64,000 bases of DNA from Leptotrichia hongkongensis (GCF_041538065.1 NZ_JBGORW010000002.1:1-64000), one strand, 5' to 3'. Positions 17,926 to 26,741 are shown, counted from the stretch's first letter. The notes: generated by a model not told the origin, from the sequence alone. Numbers and translations are program-made.

Positions 17926-19448
17926 TGAAAGATGAAAAGTCATTACTGGAAGAAATATTAGATAGAAAAAAAAGTATTAAAAATGGGCTTTTGGATAATG
18001 ATGAAGATATTTCCAGTTCTAAAAATCAAAAATTTTCAGAAACCAAAAAAAATAATCCATCACAAAACAATATTTCTAAAAATTCAGCATTAAGAAATAA
18101 AAATAATGAAAAAATAATAAAATTAGAAAAAACTAAAGATGAAAATATTAGAAGTGAAATAAACATAAGAAAAAACAAAACAGAAAATAAAGCTCTAAGT
18201 TCAATTGTAAAAACAAATGAAAAAAAAGTACAGCCAATAGAAAAAAAACAGGCTAAAAATGAAAAAATATTTAATAAAAATAATATAGATGATAATGATA
18301 AAAATAAAAACGAAAAAAATAGAAGACAAAAAATAATAACAAATTTTTTCAAAAAAAGGAAATTAAAAAAACTATCTTTTACTCCATACATTAGGACTGA
18401 AATTGATATAAGAAATATTATGAAAGATGTTATTATATCATTATTCCCAGCTATTATTGCGTCAGGATTGGTTTATGGAATAAATGCACTCTTGCTAATT
18501 GCAACTTCTGTTTTATCAGCAGTTGTAACGGAAAAGCTATTTTCAAAAATATTTTTAGACGATACCAACTCTATACATGATTTATCTGCAATTATAACTG
18601 GTATTTTATTGGCTATGACTTTAGCCCCGTTAACTCCTTTACCTATAGTTGTTTTTGGAGCGGCAATGGCTGTAATCTTTGGAAAATTAATGTATGGGGG
18701 AATTGGAAAAAATATTCTTAATCCAGCAGTAGTAGGTCGTGAATTTATGACTGTCTTTTTTTCAATTTCAATGTCTTCAGGAGCAATTTGGTTTAGCCAA
18801 GAGGCTTTAATATTGCCTAAAATTAATTTTTTTGCAAACTTTTATAAAGCTCCATTTACAAGTTATCTAGATGAACTATTACTGACCTCTTCAGGTTCTT
18901 TAGGATCATACTCTGCTTTTGCCTTGATTCTAGGTGGATTGTACTTATTGCTCAAAAATCGGATTTCATGGCATATTCCTGTAAGCCTATTTGCTACATT
19001 CTTTCTTATAACAACATTATTAAAAGGAGATACCTCTGTTTCAATCGGCGGATTATTATTAACAGGAATTTTTATGGCAACTGATATGCCGACAAGTCCA
19101 TCTTTTGCAGGCGGAAAAATATATTACGGAATAATGCTTGGACTCGTGATAGTCTTATTATCATTACTTGGAATAAAAAATGAAACATTATCGTATGTTC
19201 TGATAATATTAAATCCTTTTACAAAATTTATAAATAAAGTTTTTCGTCCAGTTGTATTCGGTTATGATATAAAAGAAGAAATATTAAAGCAATCTGGAAA
19301 AATGATTTTACTTACTATCGGAATTTTCACTTTTGCAGTTATCTTTGTGAAATTCCATAAATTTGGAATCATTCCCTATTTAGTATATCTTTATATTTTG
19401 ATACTTACAATAAAAATCATTACAACTAAAAAAAGAATAAATTATTAA
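17925..19448 (+). CDS. rnfD: RnfD-like membrane subunit with long N-terminal extension
   Basis: The last roughly 350 residues are RnfD/NqrB-like, with about eight to ten membrane helices, GKLMYGGIGKNILNPAVVGREF and MATDMPTSPSF near the C-terminal part. The first ~145 residues are low-complexity Lys/Asn/Glu-rich sequence that ordinary RnfD (about 310-350 residues) lacks. The covalent-FMN site of RnfD/NqrB is usually an S-[GA]-A-T-P-L motif. Here the corresponding segment, just before SSGSLGSYSAFA, reads FYKAPFTSYLDEL, with no AT pair. The flavin site may be lost. rnfG, E, A and B are absent: a terminator and a convergent cupin gene follow directly. Confidence 0.8.
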   Translation: MKDEKSLLEEILDRKKSIKNGLLDNDEDISSSKNQKFSETKKNNPSQNNISKNSALRNKNNEKIIKLEKTKDENIRSEINIRKNKTENKALSSIVKTNEKKVQPIEKKQAKNEKIFNKNNIDDNDKNKNEKNRRQKIITNFFKKRKLKKLSFTPYIRTEIDIRNIMKDVIISLFPAIIASGLVYGINALLLIATSVLSAVVTEKLFSKIFLDDTNSIHDLSAIITGILLAMTLAPLTPLPIVVFGAAMAVIFGKLMYGGIGKNILNPAVVGREFMTVFFSISMSSGAIWFSQEALILPKINFFANFYKAPFTSYLDELLLTSSGSLGSYSAFALILGGLYLLLKNRISWHIPVSLFATFFLITTLLKGDTSVSIGGLLLTGIFMATDMPTSPSFAGGKIYYGIMLGLVIVLLSLLGIKNETLSYVLIILNPFTKFINKVFRPVVFGYDIKEEILKQSGKMILLTIGIFTFAVIFVKFHKFGIIPYLVYLYILILTIKIITTKKRINY

Positions 19449-19471
19449 AGGGGCTAAAAAGCCCCTTTTTA
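19447..19471. terminator. Bidirectional terminator between rnfD and cupin genes
   Basis: AAAGGGGC pairs with GCCCCTTT around TAAAA, with T runs on both strands outside the stem. It closes the plus-strand rnf remnant and the minus-strand cupin/rho/miaB genes. Confidence 0.85.
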
Positions 19472-19476
19472 CATAA

Positions 19477-19758
19477 TTATTTTTTTATCAATGTTACACT
19501 AACTTCAGAATCTTCCAAAGCACTTCCATTAATAAAGTTTACTCCATCAAAATGTAAAATATCTCCTGGTACTAAAACATGTTTTTCAGTTTCATTCAGA
19601 TACATTTCCATTTTCCCTTTTAGAACGGTAAAAACAATTTCCTCATCTTCATGATTGTGCTTAGCAATTTTTTCATCTTTTTTCAAAATTTTCTTTACCA
19701 ATTTAAAATTTCCCTTGTTAAACAGCAACCCTGCTTCATTTTTTACATTTCCAAACAT
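19477..19758 (-). CDS. Small single-domain cupin protein
   Basis: The 93-residue product has the cupin metal motif 1 in HNHEDEEIVFTVLKGKMEM and motif 2 around VLVPGDILHFDG. The last His of motif 2 is not obvious, so metal binding may be incomplete. Such proteins act as small sensors, isomerases or metal-binding accessories, and no substrate can be named. It lies 24 bases downstream of rho with a GGAG-like site before ATG and is probably in that transcript. Confidence 0.75.
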   Translation of the reverse strand: MFGNVKNEAGLLFNKGNFKLVKKILKKDEKIAKHNHEDEEIVFTVLKGKMEMYLNETEKHVLVPGDILHFDGVNFINGSALEDSEVSVTLIKK

Positions 19759-19782
19759 CTTTTTTCTCCTTAATATTTATTT

Positions 19783-21129
19783 TTATTTTGTTTTTTTAGC
19801 TTTATATAAATCTTCCAGTAATTCATCATTATTTTTGTATTTTTTTATAAGTTCTATCAGATTTTTCATTCCTTCAACTTCTGACATTTCATTCAATTCT
19901 CTTCTTAATTTCCAAATTTTTTCCAAATTTTCTCTTGGAATCAGAAGCTCTTCACGTCTTGTCCCACTTTTTAGTACATCAATTGCAGGAAATATTCTTA
20001 ACTGTTCCAGCGTTCTGCTTAAAATGATTTCCATATTTCCTGTTCCTTTAAATTCCTCAAAAATTACTTCGTCCATTCTACTTCCTGTCTCAACAAGAGC
20101 TGTGGCAATAATTGTAAGGCTTCCACCATTTTTTATATTTCTTGCGGCACCTAAAAATCTTTTTGGATAATAAAGTGCATTAGGGTCGATTCCTCCCGAA
20201 ATTAATTTCCCACTTGACGGAATAGTGATATTATATGAACGTGCAAGCCTTGTTAAACTATCCATAAGAATCAAAATATCTTTCCCACGTTCCACTTGCC
20301 TTTTTGCCATCTGAAGCACATTTTCTGTAACTTCTGTATGTACTCTTGGATCTTCGTCGAAAGTCGCTGAATATACTTCCGCATCTTTTACGTTTTCTTT
20401 AATATCCGTAACTTCTTCAGGACGTTCATCAATTAATAGTATCCACACATCAATTTCAGGATTGTATTTTATAATGTCATTTGCAAGAGTAGAAAGAAGT
20501 ACTGTTTTACCAGCTTTTGGAGGTGCGACTATAAGTCCTCTCTGCCCTTTCCCAATTGGCGAAATTAAGTCAATAATTCTTGAAGAAATTTCTCCGCCTC
20601 CTAAGTTTAGCTTTTCATCTGGATAAGATGGCACTAAATCGTCAAAATACGGACGTTCTAGTGATTTTTCAGGCAAGTCTCCATTTACAAGCAATACTTT
20701 CAAAATACCATAATTTTTCTCAGTTCCAATCGGAATTCTCAATTCTCCAAATACAATATCCTCATTTCTTAAGAAAAATCTTTTTATCTGTGAAATTGAC
20801 ACATAAACATCAGGCCCAATCGAAGTATTTCTCAAAAATCCATAATTTCCCTCACCTATTACATCCAATTTACCAAATCCATAAGTTTTTCCTCTTTCTT
20901 TCCCCTTTTCAATCAAAATTGCATTTATAAGTTCAAGTTTTGACATTCCAGAAAAACTTCCAATTTTATATTCCTTTGCCATTTTCTTTAATTTTGTTAC
21001 ATTTTGAGAAAGAATTTCTCGTATCATTTCTTCTTCAGAGTCTGAATTTTCAGAAACATCTTTCTTATCTAATTCTAGCTGTTCATCCAAATTTTTCTCC
21101 GATTCTATTTCATTATCTTTTTTTGCCAT
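19783..21129 (-). CDS. rho: Transcription termination factor Rho
   Basis: The hexameric RNA helicase ends unstructured transcripts. Domains in order: an acidic N-terminal tail (1-35), a RHO_N helical segment with LKKMAKEYKIGSFSGMSK, a cold-shock-like RNA-binding domain (GNYGFLRN), and the RecA-type ATPase with GQRGLIVAPPKAGKT, the DERPEEVTD box and LMDSLTRLARSYN. The 448 residues are normal for Rho. Its ATG follows the miaB stop codon with no gap. Confidence 0.97.
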   Translation of the reverse strand: MAKKDNEIESEKNLDEQLELDKKDVSENSDSEEEMIREILSQNVTKLKKMAKEYKIGSFSGMSKLELINAILIEKGKERGKTYGFGKLDVIGEGNYGFLRNTSIGPDVYVSISQIKRFFLRNEDIVFGELRIPIGTEKNYGILKVLLVNGDLPEKSLERPYFDDLVPSYPDEKLNLGGGEISSRIIDLISPIGKGQRGLIVAPPKAGKTVLLSTLANDIIKYNPEIDVWILLIDERPEEVTDIKENVKDAEVYSATFDEDPRVHTEVTENVLQMAKRQVERGKDILILMDSLTRLARSYNITIPSSGKLISGGIDPNALYYPKRFLGAARNIKNGGSLTIIATALVETGSRMDEVIFEEFKGTGNMEIILSRTLEQLRIFPAIDVLKSGTRREELLIPRENLEKIWKLRRELNEMSEVEGMKNLIELIKKYKNNDELLEDLYKAKKTK

Positions 21130-22458
21130 TTATTCCTCCACCAGCTCTCCATACAATGTCCATGTTTTCGCATTGTAAATTTTCGTATTTACAAATTGCC
21201 CTTTCAGGTCTTTTCTATCACTTTTGAATAAAACTATTTTATGTGTAGAACTTCTTCCAACCAGCATTTCAGGATTTTTTTTACTTGGTCCTTCAACTAG
21301 CACTTTTACAATTTTTCCTAAATATTTCTGACTTTCTTCTTTTGCTTTCATGTTCTGCAATCTCATAAGCTGTTGCAATCTCTCATTTTTTACCTGCTCA
21401 TCAACTTGATTTTCCATTGTAGCCGCAGGAGTTCCTGTTCTCTTTGAATACATAAACATAAATGCATTCTCAAATCCAACTTCATTCACTACATCCATTG
21501 TATCTTGAAAGTCTTCATCTGTTTCCCCAGGAAATCCAACAATAATATCAGTAGTAAGTCCAATATCAGGTATTTTTTCTTTAATTTTCTTAGCAAGAGC
21601 TATAAACTCTTCCTTTGTGTATCCTCTATTCATTGAATCTAAAATTTTTGTAGAACCTGACTGTAATGGCAAGTGCAACATTCTAGCAATTTTAGGATTT
21701 CTTGCAATTGTATCAATTACTTCATCACTAAAATCCTTTGGATGTGGAGATACATATTTTATCCAGAAATCTCCTTCTACATTTGCACTTTGCTCCAACA
21801 GCTTTGCAAAATTATCTTCTCCATTCGCAAAATCGCTTCCATACGAATTTACATTCTGTCCTAAAAATAATATTTCCCTGTATCCTTTTTTTGTATATTG
21901 CTCCACATCCCTAACAACTTCATTAAGAGGTACAGATCTCTCCATTCCACGCACATAAGGGACTATACAGAACGTACAGTAATTATTGCACCCATAAGTA
22001 ATCGAGATAGAAGCCACAATATCATCTCCAAAGTCTGCATCTACTCTTGTTGGAAGTTCATCCTCATCATCTACCATAACAATATGTGTTTCTTCTCCCG
22101 CTTCGATTCTTTCCAAAATATCAGGAATTCTTCCTATATTCTGATTTCCAAGAACCAAATCGACATAAGGCGTTTTTTTAATAAATTCATCTCTTACCTC
22201 TTGAGCAAGGCATCCTGTGACACCAATAATCATTTTTCCATCTTTTTCTTCCTTAATTCTTTTCAAATCTCCTAATTTTCCATATACTTTAACAGCTGCA
22301 CCTTCTCTTACTGTACAAGTATTTAAAAATACCAAATCTGTATTTTCAATATCTTCAGTCATGCTATACCCCATTGTTTGCAGCATCTGCTTCATTTTTG
22401 CACTTTCATTTACGTTCATTTGACAACCGTATGTTATTATAGTTGCTCTCTTTTCCAC
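21130..22458 (-). CDS. miaB: tRNA-2-methylthio-N6-dimethylallyladenosine synthase
   Basis: This radical-SAM methylthiotransferase modifies A37 of tRNAs reading UNN codons. The N-terminal UPF0004 domain has YGCQMNVNESAKM, the radical-SAM cluster is CNNYCTFCIVPYVRG, and TTDIIVGFPGETDEDF and a C-terminal TRAM domain (about 375-442) follow. The 442 residues match MiaB rather than MtaB or RimO. It is the first gene of the pair miaB-rho. The gene-free stretch upstream carries a copy of dispersed repeat B. Confidence 0.95.
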   Translation of the reverse strand: MEKRATIITYGCQMNVNESAKMKQMLQTMGYSMTEDIENTDLVFLNTCTVREGAAVKVYGKLGDLKRIKEEKDGKMIIGVTGCLAQEVRDEFIKKTPYVDLVLGNQNIGRIPDILERIEAGEETHIVMVDDEDELPTRVDADFGDDIVASISITYGCNNYCTFCIVPYVRGMERSVPLNEVVRDVEQYTKKGYREILFLGQNVNSYGSDFANGEDNFAKLLEQSANVEGDFWIKYVSPHPKDFSDEVIDTIARNPKIARMLHLPLQSGSTKILDSMNRGYTKEEFIALAKKIKEKIPDIGLTTDIIVGFPGETDEDFQDTMDVVNEVGFENAFMFMYSKRTGTPAATMENQVDEQVKNERLQQLMRLQNMKAKEESQKYLGKIVKVLVEGPSKKNPEMLVGRSSTHKIVLFKSDRKDLKGQFVNTKIYNAKTWTLYGELVEE

Positions 22459-22666
22459 TTTTTTCCCTCCAAATTTTGTTCTTTTTTTAAAATTTTTGAT
22501 TTTTACTGAATAGTTTCTGAATTGACTAAATTGATAATTTTTTCAACACTTAAATAGTTCTAACTATCCAAGTATAAACCATTATTTTTCAAGTTTATTT
22601 TCTCCTATTGTAATGGTATCATTTTTATTTTGGAATTTCAAGAATTTTTTATTCTTTTTTTTAATT

Positions 22667-22771
22667 ATACTCGAACCCATTTAAAATTGAACTGATAGAA
22701 ATTATACAATTTAGGGTTTGAGTAAAATAGTCATAATTTTTGAGTTCTGTTTTAAACTAGTTTTACTATAA
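22667..22771 (-). repeat. Dispersed repeat family B, copy 1
   Basis: The reverse complement of this roughly 105-base stretch aligns end to end with 54248-54353, at about four identical bases in five by eye. Its core is bounded by inverted ends (ACTCGAACCC and GGGTTTGAGT). A flanking arm holds GACTATTTTACTCAAACC in both copies. No reading frame is present. The compact palindromic ends resemble a MITE or a transcription-stop hairpin that moves. Confidence 0.75.
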
Positions 22772-22927
22772 TACTATTTCTTGTTTAATACTAAATCTAT
22801 TAGAAAATAAAAACTATTTTAAGGATAAGAAGCCTTAATCCCCAGCTAAATAATGTATAATTCAAAATTTATTAAACATTCGCTATTTAAATGGAAAGTA
22901 GTATAATTGTCAATTAAGATTTTTAAA

Positions 22928-22950
22928 ATAAAAAACACTCTAGGAGTGTA
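22928..22950 (-). terminator. Intrinsic terminator of tRNA-Leu
   Basis: ACACTC (22935-22940) and GAGTGT (22944-22949) form a tight hairpin. Read on the minus strand it is followed by a run of T. It lies about 38 bases beyond the 3' end of the tRNA gene. Confidence 0.75.
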
Positions 22951-22987
22951 GAGTGCAATTTATTATGAAAAAATTTAATTTTATTAT

Positions 22988-23073
22988 TGGTGCCCGAGGC
23001 CGGAGTCGAACCGGCACGATATAAAATCGACGGATTTTGAGTCCGTTGCGTCTACCAATTTCACCACTCGGGC
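22988..23073 (-). tRNA. tRNA-Leu (CAA anticodon)
   Basis: The 86-base gene folds as a complete type II tRNA. The acceptor stem is GCCCGAG/CTCGGGC, with discriminator A and an encoded CCA at 22988-22990. The anticodon stem ACGGA/TCCGT encloses loop CTCAAAA with anticodon CAA, and a long variable arm and GGTTCGACTCC T-arm follow. It reads UUG codons. A promoter with TTGACA and TATACT lies directly upstream. Confidence 0.96.
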
Positions 23074-23095
23074 ATAAATTTTAAATTACCTAATT

Positions 23096-23124
23096 AGTAT
23101 AATATATTTTTTAAGTTTTGTCAA
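23096..23124 (-). promoter_or_regulatory. Promoter of tRNA-Leu
   Basis: On the minus strand TTGACA (23119-23124) and TATACT (23096-23101) are separated by exactly 17 bases. The -10 box ends 23 bases before the tRNA 5' end. The spacing and boxes are near consensus for the housekeeping sigma factor. Confidence 0.85.
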
Positions 23125-23155
23125 CTTCTTTTAAAATTTTTTTTGTATAGATGTT

Positions 23156-23188
23156 GTATAGATGTCAAACATTTGTTACAAAAATATA
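23156..23188 (-). promoter_or_regulatory. 33-bp upstream element shared with the rpmG promoter
   Basis: This stretch is identical, 33 of 33 and in the same orientation, to 43891-43923. In both places it begins 32 bases upstream of a TTGACA -35 box on the minus strand. It contains the palindrome TTTGTAACAAA. Here part of it is duplicated: GTATAGATGT occurs again just downstream. It may be a regulator-binding site or UP-like element for stable-RNA and translation promoters; no binding protein can be named. Confidence 0.65.
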
Positions 23189-23348
23189 TTAAAAAATATT
23201 TCTTTCTTAGTGCAGTTTTTTATCTTCTAATTTTCCCACTTAAATAGTATAATATATTTTTTAGGATAAACTAACAATTTTTCATTATTTAACTACAATT
23301 GCTTAGCAACTTAAAAAAGTTTTAAAATTAACATAAATTGCAATATTA

Positions 23349-24378
23349 ATTGCGACATTTTACCAATTTTTTTTAAAACTAATTTCGTGCAAAAATTTTT
23401 CAAATGGTGTTGCATAGTTTAAACATTTTCTTGGTCTGGAATTTATCAGCATTAAGGTTCTTATCAAGTCTTCTGTCTCTACTTTTGATATGTCGGTCTT
23501 CTTTGGGTAAAATTCTCTTAGAAGACCGTTGCTGTTTTCATTGCAACCTCTCTGCCATGAGCAGTAAGGGTCTGCAAAATAGAATTCTATTCCCAGCTTC
23601 TCCACTTCTTCCCAGCACGAAAATTCCTTCCCCCTGTCTGATGTGAAAGTCTTGAATGCTTCTTCTGGTATATTGGCTGTCAGCTGTCTTATTGCTTCCA
23701 GCATTGAACTTTTACTTCTATCTTCCATCTTTATTGCCACATAAAACCGTGTCTTCAATTCCACAAATGTTGCAAAGCAGGCTTTGCTCTCTCCTCTTGC
23801 TGAAACTACCGAGTCTAGCTCCCAATGCCCAAAAACTTCTTTTTTCTTTACTTCTTCCGGTCTGTCGTCAATTGACTTCCCAATATTGAATTTCCCTCTC
23901 GTCTCCTCAGTTTTCGCTCTCCTTCCCTTTCTTCTCAAGACATTCACCGAAACATCTAGAAAATTACTGTACAGCCAGTTATAGATAGTTTTAAATGACA
24001 GTCTCCCCTTTAATTCCCTTCCGACAATTTGTTCAGGCGACCAGGTTTTGCAGAGCCTGTCCTCTATCAGATTTTTCAATTCAGCAGTAATTTTTGAGTT
24101 TCTTCCTTTATTAGCAGATTTTGTATTGGCATCTTCTTGAGCATTTTCAGAATAGTATTCGCCATTAATTCTTTTGATTTCACGATAAATGGTAGTCCTG
24201 TGCCTGTTAAGGATTTTGGCAATTTTAGAAATTTTGTAATTTTCTTTTAGCAGGACCTCTAGTTTATTTCTTTCATTTATGGCTCATGATATATTTCCTT
24301 TCGTTAATGTTTTTGTCGTTACTAACATTTTAACACGAAATTATCATGAGTTTTTATATTTTTTTAGTTTGTCGCAAT
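23349..24378 (-). mobile_element. IS30-type insertion sequence
   Basis: Both ends carry related inverted repeats. Reading inward, each starts ATTGCGACA, later shows AAAACT, and closes with AATTTCGTG (left 23349-23389, right 24334-24378). Together with an IS30-type transposase between them this delimits an element of about 1,030 bases, normal for the family. No clear target duplication can be seen in the AT-rich flanks. The element sits in the spacer between tRNA-Leu and the NRAMP gene and interrupts no recognisable gene. Confidence 0.8.
23360..24287 (-). pseudogene. IS30-family transposase with disrupted N terminus
   Basis: The frame from 24283 to 23360 encodes an N-terminal HTH (KISKIAKILNRHRTTIYREI) and the full DDE domain: ELDSVV, FTSDRGKEFS and the Glu in NENSNGLLREF. 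No ATG starts this frame near its beginning. An ATG with an AAGGAA site lies at 24287 in another frame and hits TGA after four codons (MSHK). A small deletion near 24275-24285 therefore seems to have shifted the start. Translation could still begin at an internal TTG (24079), but that product would lack the HTH. Probably inactive or poorly expressed. Confidence 0.7.
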
Positions 24379-24410
24379 ATATTTTACAATCTATGATTAA
24401 CAAAAAAAGA

Positions 24411-24466
24411 AAAAACCACCTACAATGACAATTACTAAATCTTGTTGAAAGGTGGTTTTTTTTATA
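24411..24466. terminator. Terminator-like hairpin downstream of the NRAMP gene
   Basis: AAAAACCACCT (24411-24421) pairs perfectly with AGGTGGTTTTT (24450-24460), with T runs outside on both strands. The loop is 28 bases long and shows some internal pairing (ACAA/TTGT). It lies between the IS element and the stop of the NRAMP gene at 24484 and would end that minus-strand transcript. Confidence 0.7.
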
Positions 24467-24483
24467 AAATTAAAATAACAATA

Positions 24484-25758
24484 CTATTTCAAAATTCCAG
24501 ACAAATAAACAAGGAAAAATATTGTAAACCCTGCTAAATATATAATTCCTGCCACTGATAAGAACCACAACCAAACAGGCAGCTTGTTATTGTCTTTAAC
24601 AAGTGAAAAATTAAGATATGAATATACTGGAGCTGAAACAAATGAGAATATCATGGCAAAATTCATCATTGCGGCTACATTTCCAGCAAAAAAGAATACG
24701 ATAACCATTGCCACAGCTACTGTTCCTATCATCCATATATTAAAATGTGATGTTTTAACTTCTTTTTGTTTCATAATTAATCTAAGACATTCAGCATTAG
24801 CACGTGAATAACCATCTACAACTGTAATTGTTGTACCAAAAATGCACATAAATGCGATAAATGCAATAAGAAGTCCTGACCAGTTTCCAATAACGCTTGA
24901 ATACATTTGAATAAACTGCGCGATATAAGCTGCACTTGCTCCTTTAATCGCTGTTCCCGTTCCATATTGAATCAATGCTCCAAGTGCCAAAAATACAAAG
25001 GCTAGAATTGTTGTAACCCAGTAACCTACATTAAAATCCAACATTGCAAGTTTGTGGGGAACTTTCATATTTTGCTGTTTTTCAACAGTCCACATCGAAT
25101 TAATTGCGGAAATTTCAATTGGAGCAGGCATCCATCCCATTAATGATACAATAAATGGCAATGCTGTTAGTTTCCAAGGCGATTGGATAACAAAATCTGG
25201 TGCCATCGGATGTTGTTTGAATAACGCAATAACAACTGCGATAATTGTTGCAACTGTCAATGAAATAACAATAAATTTTGAAGAACTGTCCAACAGGTTA
25301 TAACCTCCAAATACCAGCATTGCAAGTGAACCTACAAGAACAATTGTAGTAAGCATGTTAATCATTGAAGCCATTGCCGCAGGAGTAAGACTGCTTAGAA
25401 ATGTCAATTTTAAAATATTTGCTAAAATTGCCGCTGTCAAAATACCAATTGCCGCCACGTTAATAACTGCAGAAAATATATTCATAATAAAGAATACCCA
25501 AAGATAAATTTTCCCCTTTTCTTCATATCCTTCTATTAACGAATGTTTATGTTCTAGCGTATATTGGGTCCCAAAACGGAAAAATGGATATTTGAAAATA
25601 TTGACTAAAATAACTATAATTGCCAATTGCCATCCATATAATGCACCTGCCTGCGTAGAGGCTACGATATGGGAACCTCCAATAGCTGCTGAAGCCATAA
25701 GGATACCAGGTCCAAAGGCTTTAAACTTGTGATACCAGCTTGAGTGAGTAGTTGTCAT
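24484..25758 (-). CDS. NRAMP-related transporter lacking canonical metal motifs
   Basis: The 424-residue protein has about eleven hydrophobic helices and NRAMP-family order. The first helix region reads GPGILMASAAIGGSHIVAST and lacks the canonical DPGN. The sixth-helix region reads GWMPAPIEIS and lacks MPH. Both motifs form the transition-metal site of classical NRAMP/MntH pumps. Relatives of this type are annotated as divalent metal transporters, but with both motifs changed the substrate is open. A promoter with TATAAT precedes it at 25841-25868. It is monocistronic and followed by a terminator-like hairpin. Confidence 0.8.
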   Translation of the reverse strand: MTTTHSSWYHKFKAFGPGILMASAAIGGSHIVASTQAGALYGWQLAIIVILVNIFKYPFFRFGTQYTLEHKHSLIEGYEEKGKIYLWVFFIMNIFSAVINVAAIGILTAAILANILKLTFLSSLTPAAMASMINMLTTIVLVGSLAMLVFGGYNLLDSSSKFIVISLTVATIIAVVIALFKQHPMAPDFVIQSPWKLTALPFIVSLMGWMPAPIEISAINSMWTVEKQQNMKVPHKLAMLDFNVGYWVTTILAFVFLALGALIQYGTGTAIKGASAAYIAQFIQMYSSVIGNWSGLLIAFIAFMCIFGTTITVVDGYSRANAECLRLIMKQKEVKTSHFNIWMIGTVAVAMVIVFFFAGNVAAMMNFAMIFSFVSAPVYSYLNFSLVKDNNKLPVWLWFLSVAGIIYLAGFTIFFLVYLSGILK

Positions 25759-25840
25759 AAAAAATACCTTCCTTTTCTCTTAGTCTTTCCAAAAATTATA
25801 ACAAATCATTTGATAGTCAAATTTTTGAAATTATAGGGGT

Positions 25841-25868
25841 ATTATAACATTTTGTACTGAATATTCAA
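25841..25868 (-). promoter_or_regulatory. Promoter of the NRAMP-related gene
   Basis: On the minus strand TTGAAT (25863-25868) and a perfect TATAAT (25841-25846) are separated by 16 bases. The -10 box lies 83 bases before the start codon, leaving an AT-rich leader. Confidence 0.6.
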
Positions 25869-25928
25869 ATTTTTTTTAGTGTTTTTATCAATATTTTTAA
25901 TTTTTATTCGATTATTTTTAATATTTTT

Positions 25929-26741
25929 CTACCCTAATTTAAATACTTCGTCTTCAAAATGTCTTATCATTTCTCCATCAAAAAATTTTGACATTTCTTT
26001 TTCCATCATATCCACAAACAAATATTCACTTTCAAAATGTCCTACGTCTACAAGAATTTTTCCGTCTTCCAGAGCATCCAAAGCCTCATGATATCTCAAA
26101 TCTCCAGTCAAAAAAACATCAATTTTATCTGCAACATCATCTAAAAATGAGCTTCCACCACCTGTAACAAGTCCAATTTTTCGTACATATGCATCTTTAT
26201 TGCCAACATACCTTACATAGCTTATTCCAAGTGAATTCTTTATTCTTTCAAGTAAGTCTTCCAGTCTCATTTCCTCATTTAATATCTTTATTCTTGCAAG
26301 TCCGCTATGTACACGTTCCACCTTATTTTTTATTGGATTATAGTCTTCAAATTCGTGTTCATTAAAAATTATTTTTTCCCCATCTAGATTTAGTTTATCC
26401 ATTATAAAGTCATTTAATCCATTAATTGCAAAATCAGAATTAGTATGAATTGAATAAACTGCTATTTTATTTTCTATTAATTTTAATAACTTTCTTCCAT
26501 GTACAGTTTCATTTGTAATTTTCTTTAAACCTGAAAAAATAACTGGATGGTGTGAAATTATCAAATCTACATTGTTATCTACAGCTTGTTTTACAACTTT
26601 TTCTGTTACATCCAGACAAAATAACACTTTATTGACTTCCTTTGTGTTATCTCCCACAAGAAGTCCAACATTATCCCAGTTTTCAGCAACTTTAGGATTA
26701 AAGATTGTGTGAAGTTCTCCTATTATTTCCCATAATTTCAT
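25929..26741 (-). CDS. Nif3/YqfO-like dinuclear metal protein (DUF34)
   Basis: The 270-residue protein shows the family's metal-ligand blocks: LIISHHPVIFSGLKK near residues 60-74, IHTNSDFAINGLND near 97-110, and VDVGHFESEY near 230-239. These residues bind two metal ions in a toroidal hexamer. The function of the family is unsettled; GTP cyclohydrolase 1 type 2 is a historical label. It lies 27 bases downstream of the sigma-like gene, so it is the last gene of that group. Confidence 0.9.
   Translation of the reverse strand: MKLWEIIGELHTIFNPKVAENWDNVGLLVGDNTKEVNKVLFCLDVTEKVVKQAVDNNVDLIISHHPVIFSGLKKITNETVHGRKLLKLIENKIAVYSIHTNSDFAINGLNDFIMDKLNLDGEKIIFNEHEFEDYNPIKNKVERVHSGLARIKILNEEMRLEDLLERIKNSLGISYVRYVGNKDAYVRKIGLVTGGGSSFLDDVADKIDVFLTGDLRYHEALDALEDGKILVDVGHFESEYLFVDMMEKEMSKFFDGEMIRHFEDEVFKLG

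Larger units (their letters stand above)
22459..22987. other. Gene-free stretch between miaB and tRNA-Leu
   Basis: No gene is visible. It holds repeat B copy 1 (22667-22771), the tRNA-Leu terminator (about 22928-22950) and AT-rich sequence that should contain the miaB promoter. I cannot pick one confidently. A segment near 22790-22815 weakly matches 63290-63330 in reverse complement. Confidence 0.6.

Noticed and set aside
23349..24378. Prophage or larger integrated island next to tRNA-Leu
   Set aside because: Only an IS30-type element is present; no integrase, phage gene or duplicated tRNA end is seen.
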